The notes beneath the pieces were generated by a model, which searched no databases, was not told where the DNA came from, and saw only the letters and a list, made by a program, of their open reading frames with translations. Both the position numbers and the translations under genes were made by a program. 64,000 nucleotides of DNA from Bdellovibrionales bacterium (GTDB lineage Bacteria; Bdellovibrionota; Bdellovibrionia; Bdellovibrionales; Bdellovibrionaceae), in contig SXSU01000084.1 of assembly GCA_005793345.1 (NCBI GenBank), positions 1 to 64,000 of the forward strand, given 5' to 3'. The first letter of the stretch is position 1; the number at the start of each line of letters is the position of its first letter. Shown piece after piece: positions 53,569 to 62,173 of this stretch.

Positions 53569-54513
53569 ATGAAAAAAACAAAAATTAACGTTAAAGATCA
53601 TCTTGAAAAAATATATTCATTTTCAATGATTGTAAAAAGTGGTTCAATTACTGAAGCTGCAAGAAGGATTAATATCAGTCAAGCAGCACTATCTAGATCA
53701 ATGTTAACATTAGAAGAGGCAGTTTCTAGTAAACTCTTTATTCGAAATAGAAGTGGAGTTCAACTTACAGAAGCCGGTAAAATTTTATACGAATTTAGTA
53801 AAAAATTGATCTCGGATGTGAATGCAGTCGAGTTAAATCTAGATGATAAATCTCAATCTGATTGTATAAAACTAAGGGTTGGTACCCATGAGGCTCTTGC
53901 AATTTATTTTTGGCCTTCATTTTTAGAACAATTTAAAAAATTACATCCAGAAATAATAATTTCACTTATGAGCGGTCGAATTCATTATCTTGCTCAAGGT
54001 CTTCAAAATAGAGATTTTAATTTAATATTAACAGTAGAGCCAATGGAGCATCCCCAATTTAAAATTTTCCCTCTATTTGAAAATTCTTTTAGATTCTACA
54101 AAGGTCCAAAAAAGTTAACATCAAGTCATTTTTTACTAAGAAAAAATGAGCTTACTTTAAGAGAATTAAATCAACTACCTATTTTAACCGATATAAATGC
54201 CCATCTTTCGCAATCACAATCAGTTTCAAGATTTTTATTACAAATGGGTCTGACACTTGATAATCTATTTGAGTTAAATAGTTTTGAGGCGGCTATAAGA
54301 TTAGCTTCTAATGGGTTGGGTATTGCAATACTACCAGAATTAATTGGAGAAGATGCTGTTAATAGATTTGGTCTGCAAAGATTATCAATTAATGGGTTTT
54401 CTAATAAATCATTTGGACTTCATAAAGTTTGCGCAACAATTTTAAAGCAAGAAGAAGATTTTTCTTTTCCTGTTTATAAATTACTAAATTCTTTAACAAC
54501 AATTAATAAATAG
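53569..54513 (+). CDS. LysR-family transcriptional regulator
   Basis: 314 residues. The N-terminal winged helix-turn-helix is FSMIVKSGSITEAARRINIS followed by QAALSRSMLTLEEAV and LFIRNRSGVQLTEAG. The C-terminal effector domain of about 200 residues begins LRVGTHEALAIYFW and includes SNGLGIAILPELIG. LTTRs bind a small-molecule effector and usually control the divergently transcribed gene, here the MFS transporter. The inducer is unknown. No clear ribosome site precedes the ATG. A degenerate repeat follows its stop. Confidence 0.92.
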   Translation: MKKTKINVKDHLEKIYSFSMIVKSGSITEAARRINISQAALSRSMLTLEEAVSSKLFIRNRSGVQLTEAGKILYEFSKKLISDVNAVELNLDDKSQSDCIKLRVGTHEALAIYFWPSFLEQFKKLHPEIIISLMSGRIHYLAQGLQNRDFNLILTVEPMEHPQFKIFPLFENSFRFYKGPKKLTSSHFLLRKNELTLRELNQLPILTDINAHLSQSQSVSRFLLQMGLTLDNLFELNSFEAAIRLASNGLGIAILPELIGEDAVNRFGLQRLSINGFSNKSFGLHKVCATILKQEEDFSFPVYKLLNSLTTINK

Positions 54514-54537
54514 ATCTATAGTGTTAGCAAAATAGTT

Positions 54538-54602
54538 AGACATGATTTAGTTTGAACGGTTGTTTATTTATATCAGAGATAATCAAGATCAGTTATTTTT
54601 TT
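54538..54602 (+). repeat. Degenerate composite hairpin repeat between convergent genes
   Basis: Keeps ATATCAGAGATAATC and AGATCAGTTATTTTT of the right arm; the left arm (GACATGATTTAGTTTGAACG) is diverged. Confidence 0.55.
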
Positions 54603-55408
54603 CTAAGTGAATTATATAAAAATAAGCAGACTAATAATAAAATACCTTCAAGAAGTAAAATTCCAAACAAATTTAAAAATAAATTATTACATCCCAAAGT
54701 ATTATTAAAAAAATTACTCACAAATGGGCCTAATCCTAAGTTTAAATCTATTTGTATTTTTGCTTGAGCAAACAATAAAGTTGATATCAAAATTGGAATA
54801 ATTTTTTGATATAAGGATTTAAATTGATCTTTAACTCGATTAATTTTATTATTTGGCAGATGGTTCTTTTGTTTTATTATTTTTTTAAAACCTAACATTT
54901 TTAGTTTTGGAAATCCAAACTCATCTATTTTACTAAATTTTAGGAGGTCAGATATAATTTCAGTAGGTAAACTTGATGAATCTTTGTTTGACTGATCCCA
55001 TTTATAATTTAGAGGATCACCAATTTCAAAACTTCGATTTTTAGACTGGTTATCATTAAAAAATACTCTTTTACGAATTCCATTTTGAATAATACTAAAA
55101 CCATATATACCTAATCCTTGATGGATACAAATAGCTATTATTTGTGAAGTTGGGTAATTATGTATGATTGCGAGTTCCATTTTACTTGGCGCAATTTCAA
55201 ACATTGAGGCCGCCAACTCCCAGGAGTTTATAACAATTTTATTTTCAAAATTACCAATATAAATCGAATCATATTCTGGATTGATTGTTTCGCTATATTC
55301 ATTTTGAACAAGATCCGACCAATCATTATCAAAGCCAAGAGATTTTAAGTCTTTAAGTTCAATTGGAGTTTCGCTATTTATAAAAATGCTTGCTAGTTTA
55401 AATCCCAA
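54593..55408 (-). CDS. Unrecognised protein with C-terminal membrane segments
   Basis: 271 residues from a TTG start at 55408 with GAGG 5 nt upstream. Soluble N-terminal domain (about 1-150) with ELAIIHNYPTSQIIAICIHQ and YGFSIIQNGIRKRVFF, similar in style to DUF6461-like or SMI1-like small domains but not assignable. Two hydrophobic helices follow near the C-terminus (IIPILISTLLFAQA and LNLFGILLLEGILLLVCLFL), so it is probably membrane-anchored. Repeat copies lie on both sides. It is convergent with the LysR gene. Confidence 0.7.
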   Translation of the reverse strand: MGFKLASIFINSETPIELKDLKSLGFDNDWSDLVQNEYSETINPEYDSIYIGNFENKIVINSWELAASMFEIAPSKMELAIIHNYPTSQIIAICIHQGLGIYGFSIIQNGIRKRVFFNDNQSKNRSFEIGDPLNYKWDQSNKDSSSLPTEIISDLLKFSKIDEFGFPKLKMLGFKKIIKQKNHLPNNKINRVKDQFKSLYQKIIPILISTLLFAQAKIQIDLNLGLGPFVSNFFNNTLGCNNLFLNLFGILLLEGILLLVCLFLYNSLRKK

Positions 55409-55431
55409 GATAACCTCTGATGAGTTGAAAA

Positions 55432-55535
55432 TTCGGGGTGATTAAAAAATCGTCCTCAATAAACAAGAAAATAACTGCTCTCGATGATGTCTGAAATAAT
55501 TGCGTAAACAATCAGATTAAATAATTGCAGTTGAG
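55432..55535 (-). repeat. Composite hairpin repeat, reverse copy with tail
   Basis: Tail (ATTCGGGGTGATTAAAAAAT, then TCGTCCTCAATAAAC) followed by a main stem with a diverged apex ATTGCGTAAACAAT. It lies upstream of the 54593 gene. Confidence 0.75.
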
Positions 55536-55698
55536 TCAACATATATACTCGCTGCAGTTCTTTTCAATAGAGCTTTTTGCTTGAGCTTCGTCGCTATGCC
55601 TTAATTAATAATAATATCTCACGTTTAAAAACTCAATTTACGACTGAAACGACTATTGCTAATGACAGATCCCATTTCTTTATTTATAAATTATTAAA

Positions 55699-55929
55699 AT
55701 GAATAAACCAGAAAAAAATAAGAATGCTTCGAATATTGTAGTACGAGATTTTGTGAAAACATTATTGTTTCCAATGTTGGTAAATAAAGCTTTTATGTTA
55801 TACTTTGGATTAAATTATTCTAGCAATCCAGGACAAGGTTATGGTTATGGTTTAGTATTAACTGTAGTAGTATTATTTACGACCATTGGTGTATTTTTAT
55901 GGAAATATAAAGATATAGAGGATCCCTAA
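55699..55929 (+). CDS. Small membrane protein of unknown function
   Basis: 76 residues with two hydrophobic segments (LLFPMLVNKAFMLYFGLN and YGLVLTVVVLFTTIGVFLWK). The loop between them contains Ser-Asn-Pro-Gly-Gln-Gly-Tyr-Gly. No recognised family. Its stop TAA overlaps the next ATG by one base (TAATG), so the two small membrane proteins are translationally coupled and may act together. Confidence 0.7.
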   Translation: MNKPEKNKNASNIVVRDFVKTLLFPMLVNKAFMLYFGLNYSSNPGQGYGYGLVLTVVVLFTTIGVFLWKYKDIEDP

Positions 55930-56165
55930 TGACTACTCGTGAAATCGTTATCGAAATTATAGGTTGGATTTCAACATTAACTTTTTTGTTTTCAATTATT
56001 ATTCCCCAGCGGGTAAAATTACATCAATGGGGAATGTTTACTGCTATTACAACAGGAATATATAGCTATGAACATGGGGCAACTGCAATTTGGGTAAAAT
56101 GGTTAATTGCTTTTTTCTTTCATGGTTTTATGTGCTATAAAATTTCAAAAGTTGAAAATAAATAA
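55929..56165 (+). CDS. Small membrane protein, CBU_0592/SemiSWEET-like pattern
   Basis: 78 residues with three hydrophobic segments. The start EIIGWISTLTFLFSIIIPQR and the later YSYEHGATAIWVKWLIAFFF follow the pattern of small CBU_0592-like or SemiSWEET-like proteins, in which the first helix carries IGW/Y and a PQ-type turn. The match is by eye and moderate. Translationally coupled to the preceding small membrane protein. Confidence 0.65.
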   Translation: MTTREIVIEIIGWISTLTFLFSIIIPQRVKLHQWGMFTAITTGIYSYEHGATAIWVKWLIAFFFHGFMCYKISKVENK

Positions 56166-56167
56166 TT

Positions 56168-56302
56168 TTATAATTCTAATTTTTCATATAAGTATATATA
56201 TCTTAAAGCAGGGTTAAAAGAAGATATTTCAATATTTCCTTTCGATTTATGACCACCAGTTTTTTGTTCAAAAAAAATACAGGGTTTATCTAAAGAATTC
56301 AT
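56168..56302 (-). CDS. Possible small protein (44 residues)
   Basis: ORF from an ATG at 56302 to a TAA at 56168, in the only gap of about 300 bp on this side. Its codon usage looks protein-like (PCIFFEQKTGGHKSKGNIEI), but no ribosome site was seen before the ATG. It may be a remnant of a longer gene or chance. The rest of the gap (56303-56475) holds nothing recognisable. Confidence 0.3.
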   Translation of the reverse strand: MNSLDKPCIFFEQKTGGHKSKGNIEISSFNPALRYIYLYEKLEL

Positions 56303-56475
56303 TTTATGAGTTTTAAAATCGAAAAAATGAGTATAAGAAAAAGATCAATAATTTGTTTATATATTTTTTTAATTAACATTTTTTGCGATGTATTCTCATT
56401 ATGATACTTCATTGTTCAGTTATTTCAATTTAAAATAAAAAATATCGGCATAGTTTTTGAAGTGAAATATTGTAT

Positions 56476-57339
56476 ATGAAAAAAAATATTATACATACAA
56501 ATTTGAAAAATCTAATTTTAAAAAAATCTAAATTTAATTTTAGTTTAACAATTATTTTTCTTACCTTATCAAGTTATGCAGGTAAGGAGGTTGCTTCAAC
56601 TCCTGTGATTGTAGATGGATTTCATAAATTAACACAATACCAACTGAATTCGATAACAAACAATTCATTTAAAACAAATGATTTTATTGAAAAACTTACA
56701 GAAATAGAATCAACAACTGATGAATCTATAAAAGATATAGATTTAGGACTTTGGCCAGCTGAATGTGCAAAAAAAGATCAAATAAAAATTTCAACTGAAA
56801 TTGATGACAGTGGTGAGGAAATTTTAGTAGGAAACAAAAGTGAAGAAACAAAAAAAGTAAAAGTACAAATTTTAATTTCTGAAAAGTGTTTTGAATCCAA
56901 TGATTTTTCAAAAACGCCAGCTAATCCAAAACGAGTTAACATAAAATCAAAAGTTGTGAGAGAAGTAATTAAATCCTTAAATATTAAGGATCAGGATAAG
57001 AATAAAGAAAAAGTATTTGTATTTACTCACTACAATACTGTTTTAGATTTAAATTACGTAAATTCAAATTTTGGAAAAGGTGATTCCTCTGCTTCCGACG
57101 TCAATCATGACATAGAAAGGGAGCCACAATCACAATCAGTTTTAAATTTAACAAATAATAAACCAAGTTACCCTGATGAAAAAAGAGCCTTAAATTTTCG
57201 ATTAGTAGGCGCTGACTCAATGGGGCAAAATCTAAGCGATGATCCTAGTTTTGGAATTAATGATGTTCCAGTATTAAAAAAAATTGGAGCAACAGTTGAA
57301 GTAAATTTGCCGTTTGGCGATTCTTCATCAAATAAGTGA
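56476..57339 (+). CDS. Secreted protein of unknown function
   Basis: 287 residues from the ATG at 56476; a TTG two codons earlier is less likely. Signal peptide with a long basic N-region (KKNIIHTNLKNLILKKSKFN, then FSLTIIFLTLSSYAG). The mature protein is acidic and Lys/Asp/Ser-rich, with two Cys (PAECAKKDQ, ISEKCFESND) and a possible strand VFVFTHYNTVLDLNYV. The last part, VPVLKKIGATVEVNLPFGD, is beta-like. No known family. It precedes srkA on the same strand by about 90 bp. Confidence 0.75.
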   Translation: MKKNIIHTNLKNLILKKSKFNFSLTIIFLTLSSYAGKEVASTPVIVDGFHKLTQYQLNSITNNSFKTNDFIEKLTEIESTTDESIKDIDLGLWPAECAKKDQIKISTEIDDSGEEILVGNKSEETKKVKVQILISEKCFESNDFSKTPANPKRVNIKSKVVREVIKSLNIKDQDKNKEKVFVFTHYNTVLDLNYVNSNFGKGDSSASDVNHDIEREPQSQSVLNLTNNKPSYPDEKRALNFRLVGADSMGQNLSDDPSFGINDVPVLKKIGATVEVNLPFGDSSSNK

Positions 57340-57427
57340 AAAGTTGACCAGTGATGAAATTGTTCGATTGAATGTTTAACTTATAATTGACCTTAGTTAA
57401 TAATTTACTTATTCTGATTGGTTTAAT

Positions 57428-58390
57428 ATGAAATCTTTTTTTGATCTCAAGCCACATGATATTTTAGATTCTGTTGATTCCTTAGGATTACAAACGACTG
57501 CCGAATTGATTCAATTAAATTCTTATGAAAATAGGGTTTTTGATGTGGGTGTTGAACCAAGTCCATTGGTTTTTAATGCAAATCGTATTATTGCAAAATT
57601 TTATCGACCCAATCGTTGGACCTATGAAGCTATTTTAGAGGAACATCAGTTTTTAAAAGAATTAGCTATTGAGGGGATTCCTGCAGTTACCCCAATTGAA
57701 TTTAATAATGGTTCAACAATTAAAAATTGTGATGGAATTTTTATGACAATTTTTCCAAAGGTAAAGGGGAGAATGCCTCAAGAGTTTTTAAAAAATGAAC
57801 TTAAACAAGTGGGTCGCAGACTTGCCCAAATTCATAATATCGGAGAAAGAAGGCACACCAAGCATAGACCTTTTGTTGGAACTGATGGTTATGGTGGATG
57901 GGAATCTCTCAAACGCCTTTCGAATGTCATTGTTCCTGAACTTTGGACTCGATATGAAGACGCTGCCATTGAAATTTTAGAACATGTTGAAGATTCATTG
58001 ATCCATTCACAGCAATTTACAAGGATTCATGGAGACTGTCACAAAGGAAATTTGCTTCATACAGGAGATGAATTCTTCTTTGTTGATTTTGATGACTTGT
58101 GTGTGGGGCCCGCTGTTCAAGATTTTTGGATGCTTATTCCTGGTGAGGACGATCATTCTAAAATTGAAAGAGATGAGCTTATAGAAGGTTATGAAGAACT
58201 TCGAAATTTTAATCATGAGGAGTGGGAGATCGTTCCATTATTAAAAGCTCTAAGAATCATTGGCTATTCAGCATGGATTGCACAACGTTGGGAGGATCCA
58301 TCTTTTCCTAAATTGTTTCCAGATTTTCATTCCTATAAATATTGGGCAATAGAGACAGAATCATTAGAAAAGATTGCCTGGTCGTTATAA
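57428..58390 (+). CDS. srkA: Stress response kinase A (SrkA/YihE)
   Basis: Ser/Thr protein kinase of the APH/phosphotransferase fold, linked in E. coli to survival under envelope and oxidative stress. 320 residues. Motifs: LNSYENRVFDVG (Gly-less nucleotide loop), IIAKFYRPNRWTYEAILEEH with the conserved Lys and Glu, the catalytic loop IHGDCHKGNLL, and the metal motif FFVDFDDLCVGPAVQDFWML. The C-terminal IIGYSAWIAQRWEDP is typical. No ribosome site stronger than TTTAAT precedes the ATG. Confidence 0.94.
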   Translation: MKSFFDLKPHDILDSVDSLGLQTTAELIQLNSYENRVFDVGVEPSPLVFNANRIIAKFYRPNRWTYEAILEEHQFLKELAIEGIPAVTPIEFNNGSTIKNCDGIFMTIFPKVKGRMPQEFLKNELKQVGRRLAQIHNIGERRHTKHRPFVGTDGYGGWESLKRLSNVIVPELWTRYEDAAIEILEHVEDSLIHSQQFTRIHGDCHKGNLLHTGDEFFFVDFDDLCVGPAVQDFWMLIPGEDDHSKIERDELIEGYEELRNFNHEEWEIVPLLKALRIIGYSAWIAQRWEDPSFPKLFPDFHSYKYWAIETESLEKIAWSL

Positions 58391-58544
58391 CTTCTAATTA
58401 AACTTAATAAGTCTAATTGCTTTAATATTAATTCAAGTAGTAACCAAGCATTTGAGGTTAGTAAAAAACTCTAATGAATGTTATCATAACTGATTGAATT
58501 AAAAAATAAATTTTTTTCAAGTGACCTTTTTTGTCAGATTGTAC

Positions 58545-58568
58545 AAAACTCTACAGTTTTTTAATTCT
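58545..58568. promoter_or_regulatory. 24-bp inverted-repeat motif, copy 2
   Basis: Identical to 14364-14387 over 24 bp, core AAAACTCTACAGTTTT, with GTGAC about 24 bp upstream and TTACGTTATACT just after. It lies 86 bp before the secreted-protein gene at 58654. Candidate shared operator. Confidence 0.55.
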
Positions 58569-58653
58569 ATAACTTACGTTATACTCATCCACTCAGATAC
58601 TGTTATTTGGAATCCTATTGTCTTTTAGAATTTAAGTTAATTGTGGAGTTAAA

Positions 58654-60351
58654 ATGAAATTTTTGTATACCTTAGTAAATAAAATAAATTTAAATGTCGA
58701 TTCAGATTATAAAAATAAAAAAGATTTCTTAATTTATATAACTTCATTAACCACCTTATTAACTTGTTCAATTCAATCATTTGCTAAGGTTGATGGGCCC
58801 ACAATACGATATCTGCAAGTTGAAAAAGATGTTCAATCACTGCTTAGTTCAGCTAGTGGAGGAGGTGAACAAATTAAGGTAAAAATCTCACGTTCTATTG
58901 AAACTTGGAGAGCATATGATCCTAAATTGGACCCAGAATCTCCTCTCTTTGATAAAAAACTTTATGAAGAAAATAAAGACGTAATTCCTAAAATTAATCA
59001 AAATTTTTTAATTGTCGGATTTCAGTCTTCTAAAAAGGATCGATCGATTGTTGATAGAATCCCATCTATTAATAATGTAAGATTGAGTTGTGAACTTTAT
59101 GATAAAAATCCAACTGATAATAATGATAAAGCTTCTGAAAACGATGTTGGAGTATCTTCAATATCTGCAGATGATCAGGCAATTAAAGCAGAGAGTACTA
59201 CTCTTAAGTTAGATGAGATTCAGTACAATGTTTTTAGTGAAAAAGAAATTTATGATAATTATAAGGGATATAAATCGTCAATCGTATTAAAATTCATGAG
59301 TGATAAGGATTTATATAAATCAAAAGATGAGAAAGAAGCGATGGAGCAAAGCTTACTTTATTGGGATACACATCAAAATATTCCAACTTATCGATATGTA
59401 GTTACTCCTGTTGATAATCCTGAAAATAAAGAATTTATTGGTGAATCGCAAGAGCAGTCACTTGAAAAATGTAAAACATATTTAGAAACATTTTTATTTG
59501 ATATGCATTCTTATACAAATTATAATGATTATAAAGATCCTATTAGTATTTATATTACTCCCCGTAAATTAAAAAACAATCGAGATTTAGATCTAAAAAT
59601 GCAAGATGAAGCTTATGATTATTTATCTATAAATAATAAAGAAATAACTTCTGTAACTAAATTAAGTTTAGATAATAAAATTAAATATTACACTTTGGAA
59701 TCAACTGGTGTCGACAATAAGCGCCATCAAAATGTACATGTTTCATGTGATGTGGAAAAACGAAGTTCAACAAAAAATGTATTATCACCTGAAATAGATG
59801 ATTTGGGTCGAGTTAATTTTGAATTTACAGATAATACTATTTTAAATGGAGTACCAAAAAAACTCGGCAAATTAAGACAAGTATATACAACAAAAGATGG
59901 AGAAGATAGCTCGCGAATTTTGAATTATTTAGATTATGAGTCAGTTAATGGTTCATCTAAATCTGCAGATAGCTTTGAAACTAAAGTTTTCCAGGTGTAT
60001 AATACAACGGATGATGATAAAGTTGAAGCACTTGGATCAGGCAGTGTTGCAAATCCTGTATCGTTTCCAAATTATATTATAGTTCTAAAATTTAATCGGG
60101 TTAATCGTGAATTTAAGGTTTCTGTTATGAACTTTTCTAAAAATTATTTATGGTTTAAAACATTAAATATAAAAAAAGATTATCCTTCATTGCAGAATTT
60201 ACTGCAGAGTTTTGAAGGACAAGCTTTAATATCACATTTAAAACAAATTATCCAAAATCAGTTTATGTCCGATGAAACAATTTATTTTTCTAAGTGTGAG
60301 GCAAACAAAAAGATTGAAAAAAGTCTCTTTGAAGAATGGCTTGGGCTTTGA
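58654..60351 (+). CDS. Secreted protein of unknown function
   Basis: 565 residues. TGGAG lies 7 nt before the ATG. An N-terminal signal is interrupted by a longer basic stretch (FLYTLVNKINLNVDSDYKNK), then a hydrophobic run FLIYITSLTTLLTCSIQSFA that ends in a cleavage-like site. The mature part is large, acidic and mostly beta, with three Cys and segments such as RYVVTPVDNPENKEFIGESQ and FEFTDNTILNGVPKKL. No family recognised. Its 3' end overlaps the convergent aroKDE gene by 62 bp. It carries the same upstream 24-bp element as the secreted gene at 14511. Confidence 0.8.
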   Translation: MKFLYTLVNKINLNVDSDYKNKKDFLIYITSLTTLLTCSIQSFAKVDGPTIRYLQVEKDVQSLLSSASGGGEQIKVKISRSIETWRAYDPKLDPESPLFDKKLYEENKDVIPKINQNFLIVGFQSSKKDRSIVDRIPSINNVRLSCELYDKNPTDNNDKASENDVGVSSISADDQAIKAESTTLKLDEIQYNVFSEKEIYDNYKGYKSSIVLKFMSDKDLYKSKDEKEAMEQSLLYWDTHQNIPTYRYVVTPVDNPENKEFIGESQEQSLEKCKTYLETFLFDMHSYTNYNDYKDPISIYITPRKLKNNRDLDLKMQDEAYDYLSINNKEITSVTKLSLDNKIKYYTLESTGVDNKRHQNVHVSCDVEKRSSTKNVLSPEIDDLGRVNFEFTDNTILNGVPKKLGKLRQVYTTKDGEDSSRILNYLDYESVNGSSKSADSFETKVFQVYNTTDDDKVEALGSGSVANPVSFPNYIIVLKFNRVNREFKVSVMNFSKNYLWFKTLNIKKDYPSLQNLLQSFEGQALISHLKQIIQNQFMSDETIYFSKCEANKKIEKSLFEEWLGL

Positions 60352-62173
60352 ACATTGATAATCCTGAATAATAACTACATCCTTTAGTTTGGGCTATCCA
60401 TAGCCCATCAGAGTCTTCTTTGTAATTTAAGTCAATCACCATTTTTAATTTCCAATTATTTGGAATTGGAAGTTTGTTGTTTTTATCGACTAAATTTGGA
60501 GCTGCCCATACTAAAATTTCTGGATCAAAATCAATAGATATATTTTTAGTGTCTCTTGGTAAACCAGTTTGAGCAGAATAAAAAATTGCCTTGGGTAATA
60601 AATCATAAAGTAAAGGGAGTGTACCCCCACCACCCCAGACTGCAATCTTTGGTGAAGATAATTTTTCAAGTGGAGCAAATAGGTTTTTTAAACCATCTAT
60701 ATCTGTATTATGACCAAACCAAACACTTGACTCATCTTTTTTACAAATTGTATTAGTTGATTTGTATTTTTTAGCAATATCACTGTTGTTTTCGCCACAG
60801 TAATTAAATGCTTTTAATTTAAGGGGTGAGGTGATAGCTGCAGCCTTTAGGCCTAACTTACTTAATACTTCCATTGCTGTTTCAAATTCATTTTCACTGC
60901 AGTCTATGGCATAAACAGGCCATGGAGCAAAAAAACTTTCTTGCTCTATAGGAGTATGACTGTGTTGTACAGGTGAACCAAGAATTGCGGCAAAGGAAGT
61001 CACAAATTTATCATTTTTAATCCATTGTGATAATGAAGGTTGATCAAGTGCGGAGCCCTCATAACCTTCCTTAAAGAATTGGAGCATCATTTTACCTTTA
61101 GCCATAAGTCTGTACCAATTCCATTTTCCATTTGATGATCGAGGTAAAAAACTTCGCTTTAAAGGCATTTCCTGTTGCCAAAGATGACATGTATACAATT
61201 CTTTGAAATCAATTATTTCGACTGCTAATTTAATATGAAATCCAAGATCTTGAAAGCGTTGTAATTTGTTAAATACAGATTCCAAGTTTTCATCCTTAGC
61301 TCGATCATGACAAGATATTATATTAATTTTATCTTGATTGTATTTGTTAAAAAGTGAAATATCACAATCGACTAAATAATTAATTTGATAATTATTTTTT
61401 ATTAGTTCAACAGGGAATTCAATATCTCCTTTTCTTAGTGAATAAATCATGGAGTATCCATTATTACTCAAATCCTTAAAAATTGTTGGATAATATTTAT
61501 GATCAATTAGATCATCTCGGACTTCTAAAAAATCTAAGCCCCAACTTTTATGTTTATTAACAAAGTAATTCCATTTATTTAAATTTGCATTACCATTCTC
61601 ATTTCCATTTTTGTCATCAAATAAACTTGGCAGAATGGTAAGAATACCTTTGCAATTGTGTATGGTATTAAAAAGTATTTCCTCTTCAGTCGGACAACTT
61701 TGATTTAAGCCTTCGGGAATTAAATATTCATCCCAAAACTTTTCTTTAAACATTTGCGATCTTTTTTGAGCTCTCAATTGAAACTCTTTAATTGGATGTA
61801 GTTCGGGTTCAAGTCTTGGTCTGTCTAAAAAAATTCGTCCCCATTGGTCACTCAAACGTTGAATCCATAAAACTCGATGTTCAGAATTCAAAAGTTCTAA
61901 ATTAAAGCCGCCTCCAACAGAAATAAAACAAAAACTTTTATTATTGCAGTTGTTTTTAATTTCTTGAATGAGCTCTAAAAAGTATTTTTTTTCTAAATCC
62001 CTAAAAAATTTTTCGCCTGATTTTGCAAAAATATCATTAATTTTCAAATTAGATTTTTCTTCAATCCGTTGATCTAAATCATATACAAAACAGTTTTTAC
62101 TTTTATAATTTTTAATCCGATTAAGTAGGGATGTCTTACCGACCCCTCTTTGTCCAACAATAATTGTGATCAT
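60290..62173 (-). CDS. Trifunctional shikimate kinase / 3-dehydroquinate dehydratase (type I) / shikimate dehydrogenase fusion
   Basis: Three consecutive shikimate pathway domains in one 627-residue chain. SK (about 1-170): Walker A GQRGVGKTS, YDLDQRIEE, SVGGGF and LDRPRL. DHQase I (about 175-390): IISCHDRAKDENLESVFNKL with the conserved His, HIKLAVEI with the Schiff-base Lys, and FLPRSSNGKW. A short Asn/Gly/Glu insert (NGNENGNANL) lies near residue 195. SDH (about 395-620): GSPVQHSHTPIEQ, AAITSPLKLKAF with the catalytic Lys, STNTI and HNTDIDGL; the NADP loop is GGGGTLP. The ATG overlaps the aroA stop (ATGA). SK-DHQase-SDH after EPSPS is the domain order of the eukaryotic AROM protein. Activities are inferred from motifs; SDH has HTP rather than the usual HSxSP. 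Confidence 0.9.
   Translation of the reverse strand: MITIIVGQRGVGKTSLLNRIKNYKSKNCFVYDLDQRIEEKSNLKINDIFAKSGEKFFRDLEKKYFLELIQEIKNNCNNKSFCFISVGGGFNLELLNSEHRVLWIQRLSDQWGRIFLDRPRLEPELHPIKEFQLRAQKRSQMFKEKFWDEYLIPEGLNQSCPTEEEILFNTIHNCKGILTILPSLFDDKNGNENGNANLNKWNYFVNKHKSWGLDFLEVRDDLIDHKYYPTIFKDLSNNGYSMIYSLRKGDIEFPVELIKNNYQINYLVDCDISLFNKYNQDKINIISCHDRAKDENLESVFNKLQRFQDLGFHIKLAVEIIDFKELYTCHLWQQEMPLKRSFLPRSSNGKWNWYRLMAKGKMMLQFFKEGYEGSALDQPSLSQWIKNDKFVTSFAAILGSPVQHSHTPIEQESFFAPWPVYAIDCSENEFETAMEVLSKLGLKAAAITSPLKLKAFNYCGENNSDIAKKYKSTNTICKKDESSVWFGHNTDIDGLKNLFAPLEKLSSPKIAVWGGGGTLPLLYDLLPKAIFYSAQTGLPRDTKNISIDFDPEILVWAAPNLVDKNNKLPIPNNWKLKMVIDLNYKEDSDGLWIAQTKGCSYYSGLSMFKAQAILQRDFFQSFCLPHT
61585..61612 (-). 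repeat. Short Asn/Gly/Glu-coding microsatellite
   Basis: Degenerate hexamer tract (ATTACCATTCTCATTTCCAT on the plus strand) that encodes NGNENGNAN inside the DHQase part of the fusion gene. A similar hexamer tract lies in the 21866 gene. Confidence 0.6.
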
